Shown piece after piece: positions 53,466-64,000 of a stretch of 64,000 bases of DNA. The notes below the pieces were generated by a model, which saw only the letters and a list, made by a program, of their open reading frames with translations, was not told where the DNA came from and ran no database searches. This DNA is from Hypomesus transpacificus. Lineage: Eukaryota > Chordata > Actinopteri > Osmeriformes > Osmeridae. The DNA lies in assembly GCF_021917145.1 (NCBI RefSeq), contig NC_061080.1:1903497-1967496 (forward strand), given 5' to 3'. The position numbers were made by a program, and so were the translations under genes. Position 1 is the first letter of the stretch. Each line of letters starts with the position of its first letter.

Positions 53466-55209
53466 AATTTCAATTATTCATATTTTATTTACCGGAAAAA
53501 ACACAATAACAACCGTAGCAACCTATTTAGACAGGATTCTAACAATTTGCGCGTAACAGACAGCTTCTGCACTCGGCCCAGAAAACTCTTTGTTTTCACT
53601 TTCACCACTGTCATATGATGGTACAATGGTGTAAAGCTGTTACATTCCATAAAATAATTACATTTATATTTTAGAGTTCGAGGACGTCATGTACACAAGA
53701 AAGAGGATGATTAAAGCTGAAAACTCTCAATGTAATGTGTTTTTACAAGGCCTGTATAGAAATAAATAAATGAATCTGCAATATATACAACATTCAAGGT
53801 TTACAATGTACAAAACTGAACAAGGCGAAGCAACAGTAAGTATTTACAAAGTATTATAAAACTATTAACACAACTCAAAAAGAAAATAATCAAGCTAAAA
53901 GTCACAAAAAAGGTCACAAAACCGATTTTCTTCATTGGTTTTGGGAACACCAAGGCAAAGGTTCAATTGAACAATAGTTTTCCTTCATGATTACAGATTA
54001 TCCAAGTTACAAACCCCCACCTAACTCATGAGGAAATTTAAGTTATTTTATACCTAAAAGTTATTTAAAATAATGTTTTCTTCTCCTGTCTGTCACTGGT
54101 CATCAAGAAACCGCAACAACACAGAGATCACAGAGTGATCCACACATTACTGAAAGTCCCTGTTCTCCGCTACTCTTGAACAAAACAGAGAAAGTATATC
54201 ACTTCTGCATAATAGTCTCAAACCATCTCCATAACCATAATAACTTATTAATATCAGAATGGAATCTACACAATTCGGCAACAAGGCAACTGGTTGAAAG
54301 AAAATGTGTTTTGTGCGAGGCACAATGAGAAGGCCATAATTACCGTAGTTGGTAAAATAGTTCAAAGATGGAGACTGTAGTAAGGCATTTAAGAACAGTG
54401 TATCAGTGTATATGGTGAAACCACAGACCTTAAGATTTCCCTACGGACACATGACGGCTCAGAACTACCATAACCCAATGACCATTAGCGTTCACATACT
54501 AAACTGTGTTGATCTCTGGTGTCAAGGTGCCACAATGTTGTGCAAAAGATGCACTTCAACCCTGTGAGCTGATCAGGCAATAGTGTCTTCAAGTACCAAT
54601 GTTCACAAGTCCACCCTTGAATATGATGTTAGCATGTCAAGAAAAACATCAATGGTATTGAATAATAACATTGATCTTCCTTACTAGTTTTTTTTTTTTT
54701 GGGGGGGGGAGGGGGTGGGGGGTAGGTATTGGCTAAAACTTTGTACAGCTTCAAATGTCTGATCAAATTAAAGAGATTATACAGAAAAAAATATTAAGGA
54801 CTAATCTTCATTTGTAGTATATCTTTCAAAAAACAAAAAAAAAGTTCATACAAAATGGCTTCCGGAGGTTTCTTCAGCCATGGTCCCACACACTTAAACG
54901 AGACCACACCCTACAGAAGCTTACGGATGGTTTAGTCTTCTTCAAGTCGTTTTCCATTTGTCCTTTAGAAAGGTTCTCCCTCTCTCCTTTTCTATATCAT
55001 ATATCATATTTTCTTCATTCTGAGGTTTTCTGAGTCTTGGACGGCACAGTGCTGAGGTCAAAACAGCAAGCCCCATGATGAGGTCATCGGAGTGTGGAGA
55101 GGATGAGTCAGCAGCAGCAGCAGCATTACCAGGGATCGGAAAGACCTTCATTTGCTCACGTGTTCAACAAAAAAAAACCTTGATTTAAATATTCTTCAAG
55201 TTTTCTGAG
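53466..55209 (-). other. ldlr: 3' untranslated region of ldlr
   Basis: From the TGA stop at 55210-55212 down to just past the minus-strand AATAAA at 53484. About 1.7 kb, AT-rich, with an A/C-rich homopolymer stretch near 54690-54722 (T- and G-runs on the plus strand). Human LDLR also has a long 3' UTR. The extent is inferred. Confidence 0.5.
53484..53489 (-). promoter_or_regulatory. ldlr: Polyadenylation signal, ldlr (minus strand)
   Basis: TTTATT on the plus strand equals AATAAA on the minus strand, the last such site before the intergenic spacer. Confidence 0.5.
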
Positions 55210-58016
55210 TCACTCCAAGTCTTCGTCCAGACTCACAGCCTGTCTCTATAAAGTGAGGAAAAACAAAACAAATATTAACAAAATATCTTACAACACCTCA
55301 GACATTACATCATTTGACACACTCTCCAATTATATCGTTATCGGGTAGATTAAACCCGTTTGATAACACCTGATGTCCCTCAGGTCCACCAGGAAGGACG
55401 GCCGTCGGTCGAGGCTAACGCTAGGTTGTGTTCAGAACAATAAGGAGCGTGAACCTACCTCTGGGTAAACATATCCTTCATGGTCCTGCCTCCGGCAGAT
55501 GTGGACCTCATCCTCGTGGACCTCGGTGGTCTTCTGGTAAACTGGGTTGTCGAAGTGGATGGTATTGGTGTTCTTTTGCCGCCAGTGTCTCCAGAACCAC
55601 ACGCCACCAAAGGCCACCAAGCACAACACCACTACGGGAAGAGAGAAGGTCCAAATGTCAGTTGGACAACAGGAGAACAGAAAGGACATGGGGTGCCATG
55701 TTGTTGCAACTGCCAAGACAAGAAACAAGGGGGATACTCACTCAGTGGCAACACGACATAGAGAGCAGTGGGATGAGATGAATTGGCTTCTGTTGGCATG
55801 GCAGCATATCTGCTTCCTGAAAAAAGGAAAACAAAACCGCATGGTTCATTTCAGACACCAGTCCCCCTCAGTACATGGGTATTCGTCTTTTGTAACAGAC
55901 TTGCATGCAGTTGCTGTGGCGTCGAGGCCTACCTTTGGCTGACACGATGCTCTCCTGTGGGTTTCGAGTGGTGGAGCTGCTTTGCGGATCCTGAGAAGGT
56001 ACGCGGGGGAGAGAGGACGTGGTCGTGGAGGTAGCTGTGGTAGCGGTGGCAGGTTCAGGCTGTCTGGGCAGGGCTGGGGCTTCAGTTTTGGGTCCGACAG
56101 GTGGCACCATGGGTTGTTCGACTGGTGGGGTTGCAATAAGGTCAAACGTCAACAAAGGTCAAAGGTTCGTTAGTCACACATAGCTTCCTTTCACAACTGA
56201 GGACATGAAACCATACCCGACTCGCATTTCTTCATGTCAGAGGCCAGGGTGATGTTGTCGGGGCAGGCACAGGTGTATTTGGGGGAGTGCTGGTTGATCT
56301 GCGGGGCAGGGAGACACAGGAACTCACAACCACCATTCATACGGTTACTCTCTCTGCACCAGTTGGTTCCTGCAGGAGACCGAGAAGGAGAAAAGCAGTT
56401 AGCGTTAGATCACATGTGGAGTCACTTAAGTCACTTATTAAACTAGAGCTCCAACCGGTCGTATCAGGTTGGAAGCACATGACTGGCTGTCGTACCGTTC
56501 GGTTGCTTGAGATCATGGTGCAACACGATATCCTCGGGCTGCGTCAGGTTCTTTGCAAGTTGCTTGATATCACGTCCTGTACGGCGGTTGGCACTCATTA
56601 CTGTGTTGGTGCTGACGTCGGTCCAGTAAACTCGGTCCTATGATAAAAGAAATGTAAAAGACAAAAACTAGGTTACTCAAAACAGCTCACGATGTAGCAC
56701 TAAAGAAACAAAATAGCTAGCTAACTTTTTTTGTTGTTGCTAGCTTTTAGATGTAGAAAATAAACCCGTTGGCCTAAAGTTGGTAAGCTTGGTCTCATCT
56801 TAACACCAGACTGGATATCTGGACAGTGATACACCCAAAGCTGGCTGGCTATGCTAAGCTAATTAACAGAACTACTGTACGTAAGGCTGGGACCCTCTTA
56901 GTATCCTCTAAGCACAGTGAGGATGTTCTTGACCTGCGAGCTAAGCTGCTCAGGGGGGCTTATCGGGGGAATTGAAATCATTGCCTCTGGTTCGGTTGGA
57001 GTAACACTTCACCCATATCTCTTGTTTAACCCGCTATCGCAATCTTCCATGGAGATGATGAAACCCAGTCAGACTCACCTCGAAGACGGTGAGCGCGAGG
57101 GGATGTGGCAGCTTTCCCGCGTTGGCGATGAGGGCGTGGGGTGCTCCTCCGTCGGTGCTGATGCTGAAGATCCCGTGCATCTTCGAGTCCACCCAGTACA
57201 AACGCTGATTCACCATGTCTGAGAGAGAGAGAGACATTATGACCACCATTCAAACCCTTCTGTTTGGATTGGAACGGTTGGGTCAAAGTCTTGGTGAATT
57301 TCGTTGTGGTCATTTCACATGGTCCACTCACCCAGAGTAATGCCGTTGGGCCACGCGATGTTTTCCGTCACCAAGGCGACACGGTCGGCTCCGTTTAACC
57401 CGCTCTTCTCGATCTTGGCATTGGTTCCCCAGTCGGTCCAATACATGAAGCTGGACAAAACAGTTCCCCTTCACCGTCAATACATTACTTTAAATACTCT
57501 TGGCAGAATCCTGTACTGGGCGGATAGTCTTCTGTCATAAGACTGTCTGTTGTGCTACTGAGGACAACAACATTATAGCAATGTTCTAGATAGTTCCTAA
57601 GCTCACTGGAGGCACTTACTTGTTGACAGGGTCCACCACAATGCTTCTTGGTTTATCCAGGCCTTCAGAGATCAACGTCTTCCTCTTCAAACCATCTTCA
57701 GTCGCCATGGAGATGGTCTTGTGGACACTGTCGGTCCAGTAGATGTTGCCGTGGATCCAGTCGACGGCGATGCCCTCGGGGGCCCCGTTCCCGCAGTCAA
57801 TCACAACGCTGTGGAGGGAGGAGTCATCTGCATGGTCCAACTGGGTCCTGGAGAAGAGGCGGGACAAAGGTGAGGTGATGTTGTTGGGTAAACAAGGTCC
57901 TATCATATTGTGCACAAATCCCAGGCACACACCCATTTAGTATATGCCCCCAAAACAAGTAGACTGGCACACAAACATAGGACTGCATGCTGCCAATGGG
58001 AGTTCTAGGAATAGAG

Positions 58017-58055
<39 letters not shown>

Positions 58056-61000
58056 CTGTAGATCTTCTTGTGGGTGTGGTCGGACCAGAACAGGGTCTTA
58101 CTGGGGATGTCTATGTCCAGAGCCGTGGCAGTCTTCAGCCCTGAGATGATGCGTTTGTAGTCTTTGCGGTCCAGAGTCATCATCCTCACGTCATGGTGAT
58201 TGGTGAAGAGCAGATAGGGAACATTACCTTGAACACAATTAAAGAACACCACATTACACCTCATGGTGTTATATTACATAGCAATTTGTAATGATGTCAC
58301 TCCAGTTCAGCAGTGTGGTCAAGTTAAGGAAAGAGTACATTGAATAATGCTAGACTGGGCTGAGCTTCCATTTTCAGTCTAACAAGGGCTTTTTATTTTC
58401 TGGATTGTGTAAGGATGTTTTTGAGGTCATGTCCTTATTGAAGAGTCATTTACCTGCGACAGCCTTGCAGTCTTTGGTTTGGGGGTCCATGGTGTAGCCC
58501 TCCTCACACAAACACTTGTAACCCCCGTCCTGATTTAAACACTCCTGACTGCAGATGTCTGGGCTCTCACACTCGTTAACATCTGCAGGTGTTGGAGAAT
58601 GTTAAATGTCAATTTAGTTTCACTTGACCGTTCTCAGAAAATAGAGGTTTTTGAAGATAATTCCTGCTGTAAGGTTGACCTTTCTGCTGTACATGATGAA
58701 TGCTTTAAAGTGGTATTTTCTGAAACTATGAGGTAAACAATGAGATGCGTTAAAGGTTGTGCCAAAACTTGTTTTAAACATCAATATCTCACCTTCACAG
58801 CCTTTTTTGTCAGCCATCAGTTTGTATCCTGCACGACAGAGGCACTCAAAGCCCACAGTCAGATCCTTGCAGACATGAGAGCATCCGCCATTTTGGGTCG
58901 AACACTCATTGTTGCCTGGAAAATGGGACAAAAATGTTAAACCGGGCCAACAATCATTATAAAATAAGAACGTCTTTTTCCAAGGCTTGGATGTATATGA
59001 CCTAATCCACAACCACTAACTATATTGGCATGTTAGAATAGGGCTACTTGGCTAGCTATCCTTGTCAAATTTTCCAAGCTAAGATGTGTCCTTCCTTTTA
59101 GCATATCATTTGCTAGCTCCAGAAAAAATACTGTAAAAGGATAAATGCATTTAGTATAGCAAGCCATCATGGTTCACTGCAAGAAAGTAGTCAAGCCAAG
59201 ACGATGCTTGTGCTGCCAAAAATTCAAGCAAGCTACCTGATATTGTGACTCACCACAGTCTTTCATCGGTTCGTCAGACCAGTCACGGCAGTTTCTTTCC
59301 CCGTTGCACACCTTGTCCATGCTGATGCACTCTCCGCTGCGACACTCGAACACGCTCGGCCCCTCGCACTTCTTAACTGGGGGACACAGTTGCATCACTC
59401 TACATTACACTACACGTTTCAGTAGAATTGTTTCGAAAAAATGATTTGGCTACATAGCTCGATTTTTTGGGGTGCAAAAACGAAATGAACACAGTCCCGA
59501 GAAATCAATCGATTCATTTGATACAGTACGTGGGATAGTGTGGGGCTCACCTTGGGAGCAGCCTATCTCGTCACTCATGTCCCTGCAGTCATGGACACGG
59601 TCACACTGACGGTTGCCATGGATGCAGGTGCCGTCATTGCACTGGAATTGGTCGGGACTACACGTGGGATGAGCTGTGTGGGGAGGGAGAGAGAGAAAGA
59701 GAGAGAGAGAGATGGTTAAATACAATAGGTCAAATGACGCGTTGCGAGAGAGAAAAGATGGAGGAGGACGAAAACTCGTGGAGTTCCCAAACAAGACTCA
59801 GAGTTTGCGTAAAGAGATGGAAAGACACAGAGAAAAGAAGAGAGAGAGACGGCTGCCGTCACCACTCACTGCAGTTGACTTCATCCTCACGGTGTGGACA
59901 GTCCGGGTCCCCGTCACACCTCCAGTTTGCGTGAATACACATGCCGCTGGCGCATTCGAACTCCTGGCTGCTGCACGTCGCCTTGGCCCTGGGGGCGACC
60001 CCGGCGCAGGCCTGCGTCCCCTCGTCCGAGCCGTCGGAGCAGTCCTCGTCCCCGTCGCAGGCCCAGATCTGGGGCACGCACACCCTGTTGTCGCACTGGA
60101 AGGAGCCCTCGGTGCAGGTGGGGGCGGGGCAGGAGGCTTCGTCCGAACCGTCGGGGCAGTCGGCGTCCTCGTCGCAGCGGAAGGAAGAGGAGACGCACTC
60201 GCCGCTGTCGCAGCGGAACTCGCCTTCGGTGCAGTTCTTATTCACTGGAGAAAAGGTTGAAAATGGGGTTTGGAATTGACACTTAGGTTGATGCCCTCGG
60301 TGACACCTTTTTATTATTTTGATGATGCTATAGCATCGTTTTACAGTTTTGCAGTTCTGTTAGTACTTTTTTTGAGTACTTTGTTAGTACTAGTTTTGTG
60401 AGGGGAGGTTGATGTTATCTGTTGTCAAGAGATGTGTGTTTGATAATGTCCACCTGTGTGTACTATCACAATTTCCGCTCTATTCTGTTCTATTCTAGTC
60501 TTTTCCTATCATATCCTTGCTTCATAGTTACTGGGAAAACTGTCACACGACACAATAACGATTCAGTTCTTTCAACTTTCCGACTGACGCTTGCCCAAGC
60601 ACTCCAAATAAAATGAAACCCTAGCCTAGCAGGTTGTCCCCTGGCCATAGTCGTTGTTCCGCTCACTGTTCCATGTTGTGAATCTGTGTGTGCGTAGACT
60701 TACAGCAGCCCCGCTCATCTGCTCCATTGCCACAGTCAACACCGCCGTCGCAGTGCCATCGCCCGGGTATACACTGGTTCAGAGGAGCGCCACAGTTGAA
60801 CTCTGTGGGCCGGCAGATCTTTGCCTCTGTAGAAAGAGAGAGAAAGAGAGAGAGAGATAGAGAGAGATGAAAGAACGGGAGAGAGAAACCATTGTTGTTT
60901 AGAATAAGAAAAGAGGGAGAGAGAACACTCGAGTAGCATTGACAAACAAGACGGAGATAGGGTTCAACCGGGGCGAAGTTCTCAAATTGTTGACCGCACC

Positions 61001-61186
61001 TTTGAAAACAATCGATGGCTCTATAAACGGCCACACAGAGAGGAGGTGGAGCTGCTGACTCACCGCAGGCAGTCGGCTTCTCGTCAGACTCGTCTCCACA
61101 GTCGTTGCCCCCATCGCAGACCCATCTGCTGGTGATGCACTTCCCGGTGTCACACTGGAACTGGCTGGAGCTGCACGTCAACGCGT
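55210..61186 (-). CDS. ldlr: Low-density lipoprotein receptor (exons 2-18; 5' end outside the window)
   Basis: Seventeen minus-strand exons match human LDLR exons 2-18 in phase and nearly in size: 61064-61186, 60704-60826, 59870-60244, 59551-59673, 59254-59376, 58793-58915, 58454-58582, 58056-58227, 57620-57847, 57332-57450, 57079-57218, 56496-56637, 56217-56369, 55933-56121, 55742-55816, 55459-55631 and 55210-55245. They encode about 848 mature residues (human 839). The receptor internalises apoB/apoE lipoproteins through clathrin-coated pits. In order: seven LDLR class A modules with CDG..DC...SDE calcium motifs (three in the large exon), EGF-A and EGF-B, a six-blade YWTD propeller, EGF-C, a Ser/Thr/Pro-rich O-glycosylation segment, one transmembrane helix ([17 protein letters not shown]) and a tail with the FDNPVY endocytosis signal and DEVHIC. 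Seven, not eight, class A modules separate it from VLDLR. The tail has a three-residue VHE insertion after QKTTE. The signal-peptide exon was not found. Confidence 0.96.
58021..58051. repeat. (CA)n microsatellite at an ldlr splice donor
   Basis: About fifteen CA units on the plus strand, read as TG on the gene strand, begin four bases inside intron 9, immediately after the GTGAG of the donor at 58055. Confidence 0.9.
59677..59712. repeat. (GA)n run acting as the ldlr exon 5 pyrimidine tract
   Basis: A GA-rich plus strand, hence CT-rich on the gene strand, lies directly before the acceptor of the sixth class A module exon. It doubles as the polypyrimidine tract. Confidence 0.75.
60830..60868. 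repeat. (GA)n run acting as the ldlr exon 3 pyrimidine tract
   Basis: A second GA-rich run, CT-rich on the gene strand, sits directly before the acceptor of the second class A module exon. Confidence 0.75.
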
Positions 61187-64000
61187 CTGGAGAACGACAA
61201 TGATATTGGGTTTGATTCACAATATTCACATACTGTTGTTAGTTAAAATCCATACTGCAGATGCCTAAAGCAACAAGTGTGACAGAATATCCCAGTTCAT
61301 TACACTTAATCAACAAAAAAATTCAATACATTTTCAAATGTTCAAGCATTTTTTTGTAAAACATGATTCCTTTAACCCAGTTTCACCATCTAAAGTCCTT
61401 GGGTCAAAAGCAGTCTGGATTGGCAGCAAAGAAAGCCGACGCCATGAATAAACATTTAACAAGGTGGCGTCTACAGTAACAGCCATTAAAGTTAATATTC
61501 AACACAGATCACAGAGTTAAACAACAAACGCTGATTATCACGAGGGTAATTAAGATTATAGCTGTACGGGGTGTCAAACCTCTTTGACGGTGTGTTTTTT
61601 CCCTAGATTGTGAGGTTAAATACTCTAACCTCCCAGACTCTAACAAGTCTGGGAGTTAAATGCTTTTAGACCAATACAGGAAAAGGCTATGAGGTGAGAC
61701 AACAACCTGGGCTAATTCAACACAGGACATACTTTTCTGAAGGACAAGCGACTGTGCACATGCACGCACCAATGTGGAACAACGCGCTCAACGAAGCGAC
61801 ACGTGTCGGGAGGAACTACTTCCCTTGTCCACTTCAGCATCTAGTCAGAATGTACTTGCTCAAACGGATGACAGCCTTTCCCGGCTCCATTTCCCTTTCA
61901 CGAGCTGAGCATGACCCTGTGACCTCAGCTGTCTAGGCAAAGCAAAGTGGTTATCAACGCTCAAGTGAGAGCTGGTGGGTAAAGGCCGGACCCTTAAGGT
62001 CATGGCACCCTAACTCTTGTCCTTGGTGACAAGTGCTCTCCTGTCATATTCATCTGTGGCTTTAGGCTGAAAGCCAAAAGGCAAACTAAGTCAACTGTGC
62101 CTTTAAGACAATAGGGAGGGGAGGAGTCAAACAATCACACCACCAGTTGCTGATTGGCCCCTGGGTGGCTTTCTTCATAACAAGAGCACTAGAAAGTCCA
62201 AAGAAGGAGGCTGGGGGAACGAGTCCCAACACCCGGAAGTCTGTGAACACCCTGTTGAGTGTTGGCAGTTGTAATGGTAATACCACTTACACCCCCCCCC
62301 CCCATACACACACACAAACCTCTGCCAACCTCATACATGACAGATCTGAAAATTGATTTTGAAAAAACTGACAAGAGATCAATCTGACGTTGCTTTCTCA
62401 ATGATTGGCGTGCTATACCTCGTTAGCCTCCATTCATTTCAAGAATGGGAACCAACCTGTATGAGGTGGACCGTCCTGGAGCGTTCCGATGTTCAACTGT
62501 CCATGTTTAGATGTGGATTGTTACCAGACTGCACTGAGTAACAAAAAAAGAACTTGGAGGGACTTTTTTCTTTTTCTGTGTGTCAGTCTGATTAGTCTAT
62601 ACTCCAGTGGGGGGTTCCAGAAACAGTTTTGCTTTGCAGTGTTGCAAAGACTGAGGTGAAGGTGGAAGCAGAGACGTTTCCGGCTTCACCAAACACTTGT
62701 CTGTCATTCAGTCTGTGTCTCTGTATCTGCGTCTCTGTACCCCCCCCCCCCCCACCACCGCTCCTCAGTGAAACCCGTTCTTTTCAAAAGTGGTTTAACC
62801 GTGAGCCTCGCTGACTTTCACTCTCTCAGCACGTCCGCCACCCCAACACTCTGTTCCACCCAGAGGAAACTGAAAACCCAGCCGCCAACATTTTCATTTA
62901 GCTGCTGTCTTCTAACCTTCTAACGCTCAATAAAAGGGTCAAATGTGTTTTGGAAATAGGACAGGTTTCAGGGTTGCCCGCAGGAAAATGTGTTAGTTAA
63001 GGTGGAAGGGCGGGGTTTCTGTCGGTTCTCTACAGAAACCTAACAGATAGGCTTTGAACGTCGGACTACTCTCATCTCTGTCAGCTCTGTCCAGTTATGC
63101 AGATGAACCACATTTGGAACACGGCTGCACAAAATGTGCCTCGTGTCACTTTCTGTGTGTTGTGGTGGCTACGCCTGTCTTGTGTGTCTGGGGCTCTCTA
63201 ATCAATGTGTTCGGCATGGCAACCAAGCATAAGGGAATTTGAGAAAGTTTGTTGGTGGTTCTCTGTGGGTTTTATAGTTTAATAACTGAATGATAGCCAT
63301 AAAATGGGCTTGGTTCTCCTTCCACATGCCCAACAGAGAGTACTGTTTGAATGCCCACTATGTTGGACAAATAAAAGGCTTCCTCCTACTTATCAGCCAG
63401 GATAACAAATTGTGTGTACACTGGTGACTCACTGTACGCTTGTTTTGTTTGTGTATCTGGCAATGATGAACCAGGTTCCCTTAGATAGGGGGGGGGACTG
63501 TCCATCTGTCGGCTTGCTTGCTTTTTATAGGGTCCTCCTGTAATTATATTTGTGCTAACGTTCTATTAGAAACTAGGGGCTTCCAGCCGGCAAATTTACA
63601 GTTTATCTCCGTCTTTCGTAAAAGGCATCTGCGATAAATTCTCTATTCTTCTGTTCAGCAAATTGTTGCTTGTTAGGGAAATGAAGTCACCCGATTAACA
63701 TTGCCCTGGGCCATAACTATCAAAACAGGTCCCAGCTGACCAAATCGGTTTGACAGAGAGTCTTCATGTATTTGTGCGGCTTGCCTTTTGTCCAGTTTAC
63801 TGTAAGTCCTTTTTACAAATGCAATAGCTTGTGGGGCTTTCAGGCTTCCCCTTCTGGAAGGGCAGCTGGAGTTTAAGGAGGTTGATACATGACCACATCC
63901 TAGAACAGAAACTCTGCAATCGAGAGTTAGCGACTGAGAGATGGTCTGGGCGTTTTGGATGCTATTTTTACAAAGACTGAACTATTTAGCCAGGTCTTCA
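61187..64000. other. ldlr: Intron 1 of ldlr (partial)
   Basis: No minus-strand exon with a start codon, hydrophobic signal sequence and phase-1 donor was found before the window edge, so this is presumably intron 1. It holds poly-C runs (62291 and 62740), a poly-G run (63488) and no recognisable transposon or gene. Confidence 0.5.

Noticed and set aside
55210-61186. VLDLR or another LDLR-family receptor
   Set aside because: Seven class A modules (VLDLR has eight), exon sizes equal to LDLR, and neighbours of the LDLR locus.
61187-64000. ldlr exon 1 candidates
   Set aside because: Minus-strand frames here lack a hydrophobic signal sequence followed by a phase-1 donor.

Overview
The window reads as nuclear DNA of a ray-finned (teleost) fish. 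The genes are vertebrate genes with GT-AG introns of teleost size. The spacers hold (TG)n microsatellites, C-tracts, small TTAA-flanked and hAT-type non-autonomous transposons, and a LINE/SINE tail of a kind common in fish. There are two runs of N, of 500 and 100 bases. No virus, plasmid or CRISPR sequence was seen.

Layout. 1-11.9 kb is gene-poor. It holds two minisatellites, many simple repeats, one convincing but unassigned coding exon (8301-8414, +), one TTAA-flanked MITE and a GA-rich satellite block between the N runs. Then come s1pr5 (+, coding exon 12187-13404), keap1b (+, six coding exons 20615-26237), lrrc8e (+, two coding exons 29691-32676), cdkn2d (-, two exons 37610-38365), ap1m2 (-, twelve exons 41023-45139), an unnamed SAMD3-like fish gene (+, three clear exons 50481-51466) and ldlr (-, exons 2 to 18, 55210-61186). 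The ldlr signal-peptide exon is not visible and probably lies beyond the right edge.

The neighbourhood corresponds to human 19p13.2, where KEAP1, S1PR5, CDKN2D, AP1M2 and LDLR are neighbours and LRRC8E lies on the same band. It is therefore a conserved synteny block. The genes do not form one pathway: a lipid GPCR, the NRF2 ubiquitin-ligase adaptor, a volume-regulated anion channel subunit, a CDK4/6 inhibitor, a clathrin-adaptor subunit and the LDL receptor. AP1M2 and LDLR are loosely linked as sorting adaptor and tyrosine-motif cargo. Exon boundaries were read by eye from splice sites, reading phase and remembered family sequences; no alignment was run.

The points most worth a second look are: loss of the Cys288-equivalent sensor and a 40-residue longer C-terminus in keap1b; a short gene of a poorly described fish family at 50.5 kb; the unassigned exon at 8.3 kb; a TG repeat abutting an ldlr splice donor; a 71-bp sequence present twice near and inside ap1m2; and several MITEs, one with a perfect 8-bp target duplication. 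Nothing here amounts to a demonstrated new biological system.
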